A DNA stretch of 64,000 nucleotides, taken from the NCBI RefSeq assembly GCF_030997045.1, contig NZ_CP116899.1, forward strand, positions 3,620,001 to 3,684,000, read 5' to 3'. The stretch is from Microbulbifer sp. TB1203. Its GTDB lineage: Bacteria; Pseudomonadota; Gammaproteobacteria; Pseudomonadales; Cellvibrionaceae. This document shows positions 25,346 to 34,828 of this stretch, piece by piece (within the stretch, counting starts at the first letter, position 1; the number at the start of each line of letters is the position of its first letter). The notes beneath the pieces were generated by a model. It was not told where the DNA came from, did not search any database, and saw only the letters and a list, made by a program, of their open reading frames with translations. Made by a program: the position numbers and the translations under genes.

Positions 25346-25720
25346 CTATGGGTCCGGTTGATCAGCGCTGATATCAGACCACACCGCAAACTCATTACCG
25401 CAAGGCTCGGTGAAATGAAAACGCCTGCCGCCCGGAAAGGAAAATATGGGCTTTACTATCTTGCCTCCGGATTTTGCCACTTTCTCCAGCGTGCCTTCCA
25501 GATCGCTACTATAGAAAACCAGCAATGCCGCCCCGTTTTCCGTCGATGAATTCATATCCGCCTTAAAGAAACCGCCGTCGAGACCCTGATTGGAAAACGC
25601 CGTGTAGTCGGGGCCATAGTCTACAAATGACCAGCCAAAGGCGTTTTCAAAGAAGGCTTTGGTGTCGGGAAGGCTTCTTGATGGCAATTCGACATAATTT
25701 AGTTTTTCATGTTCGCTCAT
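25346..25720 (-). CDS. VOC-family (glyoxalase-like) protein
   Basis: This 124-residue single-domain protein begins NYVELPSRSLPDTKAFFENA, the classic start of the vicinal-oxygen-chelate fold, with FGWSFVDYGPDYTAF next and RRFHFTEPCGNEFAVWSD at the end. Metal ligands and substrate cannot be assigned with confidence. It may be an antioxidant or detoxification protein. Confidence 0.85.
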   Translation of the reverse strand: MSEHEKLNYVELPSRSLPDTKAFFENAFGWSFVDYGPDYTAFSNQGLDGGFFKADMNSSTENGAALLVFYSSDLEGTLEKVAKSGGKIVKPIFSFPGGRRFHFTEPCGNEFAVWSDISADQPDP

Positions 25721-25817
25721 AAGTTACCCTCATTTGCGAATGTATAGATCCACATTCGCATTATGCTATTTCATTTCTAACTCAGACTAGTGCGTTTAAA
25801 TCGTTATGTACTTGTTG

Positions 25818-26612
25818 CTAGCCCGGCAATGGGTACGGTAACAAAAACAGATGCAGGGCATTCACACCCCAATGCGCTAGCACACAAGCCCAGAAGTTAC
25901 GGCGCAGATACCAGAGCAGCGAATAGCAAAAGCCGGCGACGCCCACCAGGGTCAGCGCCAGCAGCGAGGCTGCCCAGCCGATGTGCAGCAGGGTAAATAT
26001 TGCCGTCACCAGCAATATCGCTATCCAGCGCCAACGCCCCAGCAGTTCCTCGGTGCCCCGCTGCAGTACCCAGCGGAAGAAACCCTCCTCGCTGATGCAC
26101 ACCACCAACAGGTTGACCATTGCGGCGACGACGATAGCAACACCGAACTTGGGCGACAGGCCAATCGCCGCCAGCCCGCACAGAAACGGCAGCGCCATTG
26201 CAGCCAGGATATAGGGAAGGTCCGCCCGCTTTAGCCAGCAGCGCTGTCGCACCATAAATGCGACTACTGCTATGGCAATCACCACCTTACCGGGATTGAA
26301 GCTGGCGTAGATGGTGTTGCCAGCGGCGTCGCTATAGGGCGGCAGCAGCTCGATGCGCGCACCGCCGGGCAGAATGCCCAAGGCGACGACCAGCATCAGC
26401 AGTGCGGATATCAGGTAGCCGAGGGCACGTTTCCAGCCGCTGTGGGCTTCGATTGCGCAGAGCGAAAGCCAGATCAGTGGAGCGGCGGCGCCGGTCGGGC
26501 CGAAGGGAATGGCGCATAGCAACAGCAGTGCGGCTGGCAGCAGATAGCTGTAGCCGAGGCGCCTGATGTCAAATGATCCTTCCCTGTGTTCAATCCTTTG
26601 TTCGATGGGCAT
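25818..26612 (-). CDS. CPBP-family intramembrane protease
   Basis: This 264-residue protein has about eight transmembrane segments. The CPBP (CAAX protease/bacteriocin-processing) motifs are present in order: EEGFFRWVLQ near residue 175, then LLHIGWAASLLAL and AHWGVNALHLF, supplying the glutamates and histidines of the proposed active site. It is the last gene on the strand of the oxidase cluster, 25 bp after the SCO gene, but a link to oxidase assembly is not established. Confidence 0.85.
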   Translation of the reverse strand: MPIEQRIEHREGSFDIRRLGYSYLLPAALLLLCAIPFGPTGAAAPLIWLSLCAIEAHSGWKRALGYLISALLMLVVALGILPGGARIELLPPYSDAAGNTIYASFNPGKVVIAIAVVAFMVRQRCWLKRADLPYILAAMALPFLCGLAAIGLSPKFGVAIVVAAMVNLLVVCISEEGFFRWVLQRGTEELLGRWRWIAILLVTAIFTLLHIGWAASLLALTLVGVAGFCYSLLWYLRRNFWACVLAHWGVNALHLFLLPYPLPG

Positions 26613-26637
26613 CGCGTCCTGTCTGTCGGTTGGGAAT

Positions 26638-27300
26638 TCAGCCGTTAAAAGTAGCGCGCATGGACCGGTAAGTCAGCTTCATTTTTGCCGGGTCCAGCGG
26701 CGCACTGAAAAAGCCGTGGTAGTGGCCGCGGGGGTTGATCAGTACCACCTGGGAACCGTGGTCGATGGTGTACTGGCCGTCCTCGAGCGACACCCTGTTG
26801 AAGGGCACGTTGAGCTGGTTGGCGAAGCGCTTGAGATTGAGGAATTCGCCGGTGACGCCGCGGAAATCGTCATTGAAATAACGCACATAGTCGCGCAGCT
26901 GCGCGGGGGTGTCCCGTTTGGGGTCCACGGAGACCAGCAGGATATCGGTATCCGCGCGGGTTTCCTCATCCAGGGTCTGGTAGAAACTGTTCAGGGTGGC
27001 CAGGGTGGTGGGACATATGTCCGGGCAGTGGGTGAAACCGAAGAACACCAGGGTCCAGCGGCCGCCCAGGTCTTCCGTCTGGAAGGGCTCGCCGCTGTCC
27101 GCCAGCAGCTCGAAATTGTCCAGGATACGCGGGCGCTCGAGCTTGACCGCGCCGTTGGCGCGCAGCTCGGAGTCGCTGATCACCCGCGGCTGATTCAATT
27201 TGTGCAGGAAACCGGCGAGTACGGCGAGCATAAACAGCACCAGTACCGCGACGGTTAGAAGGATACCGCGCTTTTGTTCCGCTGTAGGTTTATTGGCCAT
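26638..27300 (-). CDS. SCO1/SenC copper chaperone
   Basis: This 220-residue membrane-anchored thioredoxin-fold protein inserts copper into the CuA site of cytochrome oxidase. An N-terminal helix (ILLTVAVLVLFMLAVLAGFL) is followed by the copper motif FTHCPDICPTT and a late histidine in IDHGSQVVLIN. The ATG at 27300 is used rather than one five codons upstream. It lies 4 bp after the heme O synthase gene. Confidence 0.93.
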   Translation of the reverse strand: MANKPTAEQKRGILLTVAVLVLFMLAVLAGFLHKLNQPRVISDSELRANGAVKLERPRILDNFELLADSGEPFQTEDLGGRWTLVFFGFTHCPDICPTTLATLNSFYQTLDEETRADTDILLVSVDPKRDTPAQLRDYVRYFNDDFRGVTGEFLNLKRFANQLNVPFNRVSLEDGQYTIDHGSQVVLINPRGHYHGFFSAPLDPAKMKLTYRSMRATFNG

Positions 27301-27304
27301 GGGA

Positions 27305-28198
27305 TTACACCGCAATCAAATAATGGTCCAGCAACATGATGCAGAAGAGCGCCATCAGGTAGACGATGGAGTACTTGAAAGTCTCCATACCCGCATTGGG
27401 ATTTTTGTCCCGCAGCATTTCCACCGCCCAGTAGACAAAACCCAGCCCCAGCACCACGGCGCCGAGGAGGTAGAGCCAGCCGAGCATCGCCGTGGCGAAG
27501 GGCAGCAGGCTGACGGCGAACAAAACGAAGGTATAGAGCAGGATATGTAGCTTGGTATAAGCGACGCCGTGGGTCACCGGCAGCATCGGGATATCCGCCT
27601 TGGCGTATTCCTCCCGTCTGTGCACCGCCAGTGCCCAGAAGTGCGGCGGCGTCCAGGCAAAGATGATCAGTACCAGCAACAGGCCGTGGCCGTGCAGATC
27701 GCCGGTAACCGCGGTCCAGCCCAGCAGCGGCGGCGCGGCGCCGGCGATCCCTCCAATCACGATATTCTGCGGCGTGGCGCGCTTCAAAAACATGGTGTAA
27801 ACAACCGCATAGCCGAGCAGGGAGACCAGGGTCAACCAGGCGGTGAGCGCGTTCACGAACGCGAGCAGGATCGACATGCCGGCGCAGCCGAGCAGCAGTG
27901 CGAAGGCCAGCGCCTTTTGCGGTTCGACCCGGCCCCGCGCCACCGGGCGGTTGCTGGTGCGCGCCATCTTGAGATCGATATGCCGGTCCACCAGGTGATT
28001 GACCGTCGCCGCGCTGCCGGCGCAGAGCGCTATACCCAGGTTGCCGAGTATCAGGATATCCAGCGGCACCATACCCGGCACCGCCAGCAACATGCCGATC
28101 ACCGAGGTGAGGATCATCAGCATCACCACCCGCGGCTTGGTGAGCTCGTAGTAGTCGCGCCAGCTGGCGCGGCTCAATGCGGCGGTTTGTATGCTCAT
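27305..28198 (-). CDS. cyoE: Protoheme IX farnesyltransferase (heme O synthase)
   Basis: This 297-residue UbiA-type prenyltransferase converts heme B to heme O. The prenyl-diphosphate binding motifs are NHLVDRHIDLKMARTSNRPV near residue 66 and the second aspartate region around LGYAVVYTMFLKRATPQNIV. About nine membrane segments follow the family pattern. It works with the heme A synthase gene upstream to supply the oxidase. Confidence 0.95.
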   Translation of the reverse strand: MSIQTAALSRASWRDYYELTKPRVVMLMILTSVIGMLLAVPGMVPLDILILGNLGIALCAGSAATVNHLVDRHIDLKMARTSNRPVARGRVEPQKALAFALLLGCAGMSILLAFVNALTAWLTLVSLLGYAVVYTMFLKRATPQNIVIGGIAGAAPPLLGWTAVTGDLHGHGLLLVLIIFAWTPPHFWALAVHRREEYAKADIPMLPVTHGVAYTKLHILLYTFVLFAVSLLPFATAMLGWLYLLGAVVLGLGFVYWAVEMLRDKNPNAGMETFKYSIVYLMALFCIMLLDHYLIAV

Positions 28199-28252
28199 GG
28201 TTTCACCTCGTTATTATCTTGATCTTTGGGTGGCCGCTCGGCGAAGTGTACG

Positions 28253-28630
28253 CTATGGCGAGCCCTTCCGTTCGGGAACCGCGTAGGCAAGTCCCCGACA
28301 TTCCATATAAAGTTGGCAGATGGCAGCTACACTTTTCCCACAGGATTCGACCACTATGCCGTTTCCTCCCAGACCGTGAGCTTTCACCTTCAGGTCATTA
28401 ACCAGTGCTCTTCTGGTGGGCTTGCGTTCGCCGGGTTTTTCCTGGCAGTAAGAGGCTTCGACAAAACCCAGTGGGGTCGCATCATATTGATCGATCTCTT
28501 CCGGTGAGTACTCTTTGACACCCTTGGTTTTCACCTTACTGCCGACGTAAGCTCCCAAATTAGTGTTGAACTCGATGCCGCTGCAACTGCAGAGCATGAC
28601 TGTAATAAAAAGAGTTGTGACTTTTTTCAT
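28253..28630 (-). CDS. RcsF-like outer-membrane lipoprotein
   Basis: This is a lipoprotein of 125 residues. A lipobox (ITVMLCSC) follows a short signal sequence. The mature part resembles RcsF, with paired cysteines in EASYCQEK, VVESCGKS, AAICQLY and MECRG, and LKVKAHGLGGNGIVV in the middle. RcsF senses envelope stress in enterobacteria. The ATG overlaps the stop of the heme A synthase gene (ATGA), so it is translated with the oxidase-assembly genes, which is unusual. Confidence 0.65.
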   Translation of the reverse strand: MKKVTTLFITVMLCSCSGIEFNTNLGAYVGSKVKTKGVKEYSPEEIDQYDATPLGFVEASYCQEKPGERKPTRRALVNDLKVKAHGLGGNGIVVESCGKSVAAICQLYMECRGLAYAVPERKGSP

Positions 28631-29733
28631 AGGCCTCCCGCCAAAGCAGTTTCGTGCTCATCCGTCTTTTCGAAAGAACTCTCTCTTGCGCCCGCTGCCT
28701 GTGCCGTCTGAATCCGATAGCAGAATGTCAGCAACCCGAGCAGCAACAGCGCCGCGCCGGCATTGTGAGCAACGGCAATTGCCAGCGGCAGGAACATCAC
28801 CACGTTGGCGATACCCAGGCAGACCTGCAGGCCCAGGACTCCGGCCAGACCGACGGCCCAGCGGCGCGAACCGGCGCGCCAGGCGAGGGCGGACAGAGTG
28901 AGTACCAACAGGCTTACGACCAGCGCCCCAATTCTATGAGTGATATGTATGGCGGTGCGCGCGTCGCTCTCCAGCGCGCCGCCGAGATAATTTGGGCCTA
29001 TCTGCTGGGCGAGATCGAAACCTTTCCGGAAATCGGTCTGCGGCCACCACTGGCCGTGGCAGGTGGGAAAGTCTGCGCAGGCCAGCGCGGCGTAGTTGGA
29101 GCTGGTCCATCCGCCGAGGGCGATTTGCAGCGCAACCGCAGCCACGGCGACAAATGCCAGCGGGCGGATTTTCTGCAACATGCGGAATTCGTGCACGGGA
29201 ATGGTACGGCCCTCATTTGGAGGAGCGTTGCGCAGCCGCTCCACGATCAGCCATAGCATGGAGAGTGTGGCCATACCGCCGAGGAGGTGTGCAGTCACCA
29301 CCTGCGGCCAGAGTTTCAGGGTTACCGTCCACATGCCGAAAGCGGCCTGCAGCAGTATCAGCGCCAGCAAGATATGGATCTGTATAAAAGCACGCTGACC
29401 GCGGCGGCGCCAGGCCATGACCGTGAGCCCGCCCACGAGGAGCAGCAGCATGCCGGCGAAATAGCGATGCACCATTTCCGGCCAGGTTTTTCCTGTTTCT
29501 ACCGGAGCGTGGGGGAAAGCGGCGTTGGCGGCTTCGATTTCGTGATGTTCATCGGGCCAGGTCAGGTGCCCGTAGCAGCCGGGCCAGTCCGGGCAGCCGA
29601 GGCCGGCATCCGCCAGGCGGGTGAAGGCCCCCAGTACCACTACCACCACCGCCAGGGCAGTGCCGGCGAGGGCCAGGCGCAGGCGCCAGTCGGGCCTGGC
29701 GGCTTGGGTGGGGTCCGTCGTGAAATTGTGCAT
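28627..29733 (-). CDS. ctaA: Heme A synthase (COX15/CtaA)
   Basis: This 368-residue membrane enzyme oxidises heme O to heme A for cytochrome oxidase. The typical features are FTRLADAGLGCPDWPGCYGH near residue 45, the heme-ligand histidines in MVHRYFAGMLLL and ITHRIGALVVSLLVL, and a second FPTCHGQWWP region. About eight membrane helices are expected. Its stop overlaps the RcsF-like gene start. Confidence 0.95.
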   Translation of the reverse strand: MHNFTTDPTQAARPDWRLRLALAGTALAVVVVVLGAFTRLADAGLGCPDWPGCYGHLTWPDEHHEIEAANAAFPHAPVETGKTWPEMVHRYFAGMLLLLVGGLTVMAWRRRGQRAFIQIHILLALILLQAAFGMWTVTLKLWPQVVTAHLLGGMATLSMLWLIVERLRNAPPNEGRTIPVHEFRMLQKIRPLAFVAVAAVALQIALGGWTSSNYAALACADFPTCHGQWWPQTDFRKGFDLAQQIGPNYLGGALESDARTAIHITHRIGALVVSLLVLTLSALAWRAGSRRWAVGLAGVLGLQVCLGIANVVMFLPLAIAVAHNAGAALLLLGLLTFCYRIQTAQAAGARESSFEKTDEHETALAGGL

Positions 29734-29812
29734 GCATCTCTCCCGGTTACTTCTTGTGACCCACGTCCTTGTGCGTCACTCCTAGGGGCAGCCCGCGGCT
29801 GCACAAATAGAC

Positions 29813-30436
29813 CTATTTGTCGTAGGAGTATTTCAACAGCCGCTTGATATCCTTCAGCAGCTGATTACCGCTGTGGTGATTGTCGTACACCATCATGGCG
29901 AAGCCCCGCTGGTCTACCAACAGGGTGCTCACCCGCTCCAGGCGGGGATGGTTAGTATCGCGCAATAGCCCATCCAGTGCCGCCGATTCCTGCACAGCGA
30001 AACGCAGACGTGGATGCTGTTCCCGCAGCTGGGCGCGACGCTCCTCGCTCAGGGGGGTGGAGCTGACCAGCAGCCGCTCCACTCTGTCCGCCTTTTCTCC
30101 CAGGCGGATATGGACCTGCCGGGTGGTGTAGAGCAGCTTCTCACACTCCGCCGTACAGTCGCCACCGGGAAGGATCAGGTAGCGCCACTTGGGGCTTTCC
30201 GAGAGGAGATCGAGGGGCGCGCCACCGGGCTCCAACAGCGGCAGATGCTCGATACTGCGGGCTGGCTGTAGCAGTTCTCCCTGGTTGACCGTGCCCTCGG
30301 GCATGCCGATGCCGGTGCGGAAAACGATATAGGCGGCGAGCATTGGCAGCACCACCGAGGCAATCACGGAAAGGGCCTGGAAGCGGCCGACACCGGTAGG
30401 CTTTTCTTCTGTGGCTGGGTTGTAGTTGTTGTTCAC
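29813..30436 (-). CDS. Conserved oxidase-cluster membrane-anchored protein
   Basis: This 207-residue protein has one N-terminal membrane helix (VIASVVLPMLAAYIVFRTG) and a soluble domain with LILPGGDCTAECEKLLYTTR, a two-cysteine motif where SCO proteins have CxxxC. A thioredoxin-like fold and a role in oxidase assembly are inferred from this and from its place between the SURF1 and heme A synthase genes; the same slot is filled by a hypothetical gene in Pseudomonas cox clusters. Confidence 0.7.
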   Translation of the reverse strand: MNNNYNPATEEKPTGVGRFQALSVIASVVLPMLAAYIVFRTGIGMPEGTVNQGELLQPARSIEHLPLLEPGGAPLDLLSESPKWRYLILPGGDCTAECEKLLYTTRQVHIRLGEKADRVERLLVSSTPLSEERRAQLREQHPRLRFAVQESAALDGLLRDTNHPRLERVSTLLVDQRGFAMMVYDNHHSGNQLLKDIKRLLKYSYDK

Positions 30437-30447
30437 AGTGGTTACCT

Positions 30448-31194
30448 CTAATCGCTGTCCGCCTGTGGGCAGGCTCTATATTTTTTGCGCAGCTTCCGCG
30501 GCAGATCCGTGGCGGCGAAGAGCCACAGTACCAGCAGCGCGGCCGCCATGGCGAACCACTGTACCGCGTAGGCGGTGTGGCGCTGGGGCGGGCTGTTGAT
30601 CAGTTGCCAGCCGGTCAGCAGCGCGGTATCGGAATCGGCGCTCAGGCGGACGGACCAGGTCGGCTGTTCCAGCGCCAATTCCCTGCCCAGGGCGCGATTG
30701 GCGCTCTGGACCCGCGGCCCGGCGGGCACTTCGCCGGCATCATCGAGCGGATACAAAAAGCCGGTGATCACTTTGGCCGCCCGCGGCCACGGGACTTCCG
30801 GCAACTGCTCGCGGTTCGCACCCGCGGGCACCCAGCCGCGATTGACCAGCCAGCGCTCTTTCCCGGAGACAAACACCTGCAGGATTTCGTAGCCGACGCG
30901 GCCGTTGCGGGTACGGTTGTCCAGGTAGCGGATCTCGTCGCGGTAGTAACCCGACAGGCGCACCGGCGTATAGGCCTGTATTGCCTCCAGCTCGGCGGGC
31001 TTCCGCGGTTGCGCGGACAGGCGTGCATCGATGGCCGCGTTCAGCTGCGCTTTTTCCTCCGCGCGCTGCAACTGCCACAGGCCCAATCCCAGCAACACCG
31101 GTAGCAGCAGGCCGCTCAACAGGGTGAGAGGCCAGTTGCGAATCGGTGCTACACTGGCCGTCTTCGCTTGCGCTGCGGGGGGATGTACCGTCAT
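30448..31194 (-). CDS. SURF1-family oxidase assembly protein
   Basis: This 248-residue protein has two membrane segments, near residues 22-42 and 210-230, flanking a periplasmic domain. Family motifs seen are LGLWQLQRAEEKAQL, VNRGWVPAG and YAVQWFAMA. SURF1 proteins help place heme A in subunit I. It is divergent from the small DUF2909 gene, 33 bp away. Confidence 0.9.
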   Translation of the reverse strand: MTVHPPAAQAKTASVAPIRNWPLTLLSGLLLPVLLGLGLWQLQRAEEKAQLNAAIDARLSAQPRKPAELEAIQAYTPVRLSGYYRDEIRYLDNRTRNGRVGYEILQVFVSGKERWLVNRGWVPAGANREQLPEVPWPRAAKVITGFLYPLDDAGEVPAGPRVQSANRALGRELALEQPTWSVRLSADSDTALLTGWQLINSPPQRHTAYAVQWFAMAAALLVLWLFAATDLPRKLRKKYRACPQADSD

Positions 31195-31227
31195 GCCGAT
31201 CTTCTACAACAAGTGGCGAATAATAAT

Positions 31228-31452
31228 ATGTGGCTGAAAATCGTTATTGTATTTTTGTTTCTCGCGGTGCTGGCCAGCCTGTCCAGCGCGCTGTTTTTCC
31301 TGCTCCGCGACATGGGTGCACCACAATCAAAGCGCACCCTCTACGCCCTGGGTATCCGCATTACCCTGGCGGCGCTGTTGCTGCTGGCCATCTGGTATGG
31401 GTTTGACAGTGGAATCCTTTCCAATACTGCGCCCTGGGCGGATAAATACTAA
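31228..31452 (+). CDS. DUF2909 twin-transmembrane protein
   Basis: This 74-residue protein has two membrane helices separated by LRDMGAPQSKRTLYALGIR. It belongs to the small proteins always found in proteobacterial cox clusters between the subunit III and SURF1 genes. The ATG at 31228 starts MWLKIVIVFLFLAVLASL; the longer frame crosses into the divergent SURF1 promoter. It is the only plus-strand gene in the cluster. Confidence 0.85.
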   Translation: MWLKIVIVFLFLAVLASLSSALFFLLRDMGAPQSKRTLYALGIRITLAALLLLAIWYGFDSGILSNTAPWADKY

Positions 31453-31464
31453 ACCTGCATTCCC

Positions 31465-31607
31465 TGTAGGAGCGGGCCATGCCCGCGACAATTTGTCTGG
31501 AACAAATTTGGACGCCGAAGGCGCCCGAAGGGTGAGCGCCAGGGACGGTGCGAACCAGCGATAGAGGTCTTTACAAAAACCGATCGCGGGCATGGCCCGC
31601 TCCTACA
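31465..31607. repeat. REP-like pair of arms with a long spacer
   Basis: The left arm CTGTAGGAGCGGGCCATGCC and the right arm GGGCATGGCCCGCTCCTACA are complementary. They are separated by about 90 bases that include another small GAAGGCGCCCGAAGGGTGAG stretch. It lies between the DUF2909 gene and the end of the subunit III gene, both of which end towards it. Confidence 0.75.
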
Positions 31608-31614
31608 ACGGCCG

Positions 31615-32505
31615 TCAGGCGCCGAGTACGTAAACGAAAATAAACAGGCCCACCCAGACCACATCCACAAAGTGCCAATACCAGCTGGCCGCCTCGAAAC
31701 CGAAGTGATCGTCCGGCTTGAAGTGCTGCGCGATCACTGAGCGCAGCAACATAATCAGCAACATGATGGTACCCATGGTCACATGGGCGCCGTGGAAGCC
31801 GGTCAGCATGAAGAAGGTGGTGCCGTAGATACCGGACTCCAGGGTCAGGCCCAGGTGCTGGTAAGCCTCGTAATATTCCTCTGCCTGGAAGAACAGGAAT
31901 AGTGCACCCAGGGCAACGGTGGCGGTGAGCCATAGGTTAAAACCGGTGCGTTTGTTCTTCTTCAGGAACACATGGGCAATATGCACGGTGACACTGGAGG
32001 CGAGCAGGATTACCGTGTTGATCAGCGGCAGGTGCCAGGGATCGATGATGTCCTTGGGGCCGACAAACCGGGCCGCGTCACCGTTGGCGGCGGCGTCAGG
32101 AGTCACCATCAGCGGCCAGGTGTTTTCGAAACCCTGCCACAGCATATTGGAGCTTCCGCGATCGCCCTCTCCCCCCAGCCAGGGCAGCGCGAAAGTGCGG
32201 ATATAGTAAAGGGCTCCGAAGAAGGCGGCGAAGAACATTACCTCGGAAAAAATAAACCAGCCCATGCCCCAGACATAGGAGCGCTTCAGCTGCTCACTGT
32301 TCAGGCCGGCCATATTCTCCTTGATGACCGCGGAAAACCAGAACCAGAGCACCGTCGCCATGGCCAGGGCGCCGGCGAAGAAAATATAGGCGCTGCCGCC
32401 GTTGATCCAATTGGCGGCACCAAAGGCGGTCATAAACATACCGATGGTGGCGAATATGGGCAGCCGGGACTGCTCGGGCACATAGTAGCTGCTTTCACTG
32501 GCCAT
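31615..32505 (-). CDS. ctaE: Cytochrome c oxidase subunit III
   Basis: This 296-residue subunit III has seven predicted helices, with family motifs ENMAGLNSEQLKRSYVWGMG, FHGAHVTMGTIMLL and SWYWHFVDVVWVGLF at the end. It stabilises the proton-pumping core of the aa3 oxidase. It follows the ctaG gene after 6 bp. Confidence 0.96.
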   Translation of the reverse strand: MASESSYYVPEQSRLPIFATIGMFMTAFGAANWINGGSAYIFFAGALAMATVLWFWFSAVIKENMAGLNSEQLKRSYVWGMGWFIFSEVMFFAAFFGALYYIRTFALPWLGGEGDRGSSNMLWQGFENTWPLMVTPDAAANGDAARFVGPKDIIDPWHLPLINTVILLASSVTVHIAHVFLKKNKRTGFNLWLTATVALGALFLFFQAEEYYEAYQHLGLTLESGIYGTTFFMLTGFHGAHVTMGTIMLLIMLLRSVIAQHFKPDDHFGFEAASWYWHFVDVVWVGLFIFVYVLGA

Positions 32506-32511
32506 AGTTTT

Positions 32512-33243
32512 TTATCCCTCTCGCTGGGGGTCGGATTTGTTGTTATTGCCTGGAACCTGGATCTGTGGCTTCAGGGTGGATGCAGAGTGCAAGATATTGG
32601 CGTCATAGTGGATTTTCCGAGGGAGTGGCGTATCCGCGATTACGGCCGACTGAGGAAAATTCTCTATGGCGTCAAGAGCTTGTGCTCTGCGCCGCAATGA
32701 AGCTACAGATTCAGGTTTAACTCTTTCCGTGACATCGAACAGCGTATAGGAAAGGGTGATGGTATTGACGCTCGGCGGCAGGTCCGGATCGACGATAAAG
32801 CGCAGCGGCAATTCCGCGCTCTCTCCCGCCTTGAGTATCTGCTGGTTGAAGCAGAAGCACTCCGTTTTGTGAAAATACCCCGCGGCCTTGAAGGGCACGA
32901 GACTCGGTATCGCCTGGCCCACCATGTCCCGGCCGGTGGGATTCGCGGCCAGGAACACGGTGTCCATCGCCTCTCCCGGGTGTACCTTCATTGAAACCAC
33001 ACTGGGCTTGAAGCTCCAGGGCATGTTTTCGTTGTTGCTCGCAACGAATTGCACGGTGACCAGCCTGCTGTTGTCCACCGCCGCGGGTACCGCCTCGTAG
33101 CGGCCGCCAGTCTTGCCGTTGAGGCCGGTGACCTCGCAAAAGGCGTCGTACAGCGGCGGCATTATGAAAACGGCGAACACCAGCATGCCGGCGGCGAGCG
33201 CCAGCATCTGGATAGTTACTTTTGCGTTTTCACTCCACCGCAT
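32512..33243 (-). CDS. ctaG: Cytochrome c oxidase assembly protein CtaG/Cox11
   Basis: This 243-residue protein delivers copper to the CuB site of subunit I. It has one N-terminal membrane helix and a periplasmic Ig-like domain with the copper-binding motif KTECFCFNQQ. The C-terminus carries an extra hydrophilic tail of about 60 residues (from RVKPESVASLRRRAQ) beyond the usual domain end. It lies between the subunit I and III genes. Confidence 0.93.
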   Translation of the reverse strand: MRWSENAKVTIQMLALAAGMLVFAVFIMPPLYDAFCEVTGLNGKTGGRYEAVPAAVDNSRLVTVQFVASNNENMPWSFKPSVVSMKVHPGEAMDTVFLAANPTGRDMVGQAIPSLVPFKAAGYFHKTECFCFNQQILKAGESAELPLRFIVDPDLPPSVNTITLSYTLFDVTERVKPESVASLRRRAQALDAIENFPQSAVIADTPLPRKIHYDANILHSASTLKPQIQVPGNNNKSDPQREG

Positions 33244-33257
33244 CGATCACAGCCCCG

Positions 33258-34808
33258 TCAACGCACGGCCGGCGGTGTGCTGAAGGTGTGGTAGGGAGCG
33301 GGCGAAGGCACCGTCCACTCCAACCCCTCCGGATTCTCCCAGACCTTGTCGGTGGCCTTCCTGCCGCCCTGCACCGTGCGAATCACATTGAACAGGAACA
33401 CGAGCTGCGCGGCGCCGAACAGGAAGGCGCCCATGCTCGCGATCTGGTTGAAATCGGCAAATTGCAGCGCGTAATCGGGGATCCGCCGCGGCATGCCGGC
33501 GAGGCCGACGAAATGCATGGGGAAGAAGGTCAGGTTGAGGCCGATGAATGCCAGCCAGAAGTGCACCTTGCCCATGGTCTCGTTGTACATATTGCCGGTC
33601 CACTTGGGCAGCCAGTAGTAGACGCCGGCGGTGATCGAGAAGATGGCGCCGGGCACCAGCACATAGTGGAAATGGGCCACCACGAAATAGGTGTCGTGGT
33701 ACTGGAAGTCCGCCGGTGCGATCGCCAGCATCAGCCCGGAGAAACCGCCGATGGTAAACAGGATCACAAAGGCCACCGAAAACAGCATCGGTGTCTCGAA
33801 GCTCATGGAGCCGCGGAACATGGTGCTGACCCAGTTGAACACCTTCACTCCCGTGGGCACCGCGATCAGCATGGTGGCATACATAAAGAACAGCTCACCG
33901 GCAACCGGCATGCCCACGGTGAACATATGGTGCGCCCACACAATAAAGCTCAGGAAGGCGATGGACGCGGTGGCGTACACCATGGAGCTGTAACCGAACA
34001 GCGGCTTGCGCGCGAAGGTGGGAATGATCGCCGACACGATTCCGAACGCCGGCAGGATCATGATGTACACCTCCGGGTGACCGAAGAACCAGAACACGTG
34101 CTGGAACAGCACCGGGTCGCCGCCACCGGCGGCACTGAAGAAGCTGGTACCGAAGTGGATATCCATCAGCATCATGGTCACCACGCCGGCCAGTACCGGC
34201 ATCACCGCGATCAGCAGGTAGGCGGTGATCAGCCAGGTCCACACGAACAGCGGCATCTTCATCAGGGTCATGCCCGGCGCGCGCATGTTCAGGATGGTGG
34301 CGATGATATTGATCGCGCCCATGATCGAACTGGCACCCATAATATGGATGGAGAAAATAAAGAAAGTCACGCTCGGCGGCGCATACTCGGTGGATAGCGG
34401 AGCGTAGAAAGTCCAGCCGAAGTTGGGGGCACCGCCCTCCATGAACAGCGTGGAAGCCAACATCGTGAAGGCGAAGGGCAGAATCCAGAAACTCCAGTTG
34501 TTCATGCGCGGCAGCGCCATGTCCGGAGCGCCGATCATCATCGGGATCATCCAGTTGGCGAGGCCGACGAAGGCCGGCATCACCGCGCCAAACACCATGA
34601 TCAGGCCGTGCATGGTGGTCATCTGGTTGAAGAATTCCGGCTGCACGATTTGCAGGCCGGGCTCGAACAGCTCGGCGCGGATCACCAGCGCCATGCAGCC
34701 GCCGAGCAGGAACATCGCGAAGCTGAACCACAGGTACATGCTGCCGATGTCCTTGTGGTTGGTAGTGTAGAGCCACCGCTTGAATCCGGGTTGAGGACCG
34801 TGTGCCAT
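33258..34808 (-). CDS. ctaD: Cytochrome c oxidase subunit I
   Basis: This 516-residue catalytic subunit binds heme a and the heme a3-CuB centre. Ligand motifs are intact: MTTMHGLIMVFG for heme a, GHPEVYIMILPAFG with the His-Tyr pair, WAHHMFTVGM for CuB and VVAHFHYVLVPGA for the two hemes. The gene follows ctaC after 20 bp. Confidence 0.97.
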   Translation of the reverse strand: MAHGPQPGFKRWLYTTNHKDIGSMYLWFSFAMFLLGGCMALVIRAELFEPGLQIVQPEFFNQMTTMHGLIMVFGAVMPAFVGLANWMIPMMIGAPDMALPRMNNWSFWILPFAFTMLASTLFMEGGAPNFGWTFYAPLSTEYAPPSVTFFIFSIHIMGASSIMGAINIIATILNMRAPGMTLMKMPLFVWTWLITAYLLIAVMPVLAGVVTMMLMDIHFGTSFFSAAGGGDPVLFQHVFWFFGHPEVYIMILPAFGIVSAIIPTFARKPLFGYSSMVYATASIAFLSFIVWAHHMFTVGMPVAGELFFMYATMLIAVPTGVKVFNWVSTMFRGSMSFETPMLFSVAFVILFTIGGFSGLMLAIAPADFQYHDTYFVVAHFHYVLVPGAIFSITAGVYYWLPKWTGNMYNETMGKVHFWLAFIGLNLTFFPMHFVGLAGMPRRIPDYALQFADFNQIASMGAFLFGAAQLVFLFNVIRTVQGGRKATDKVWENPEGLEWTVPSPAPYHTFSTPPAVR

Positions 34809-34828
34809 ACTGAATTTCCTCTCCGCGC

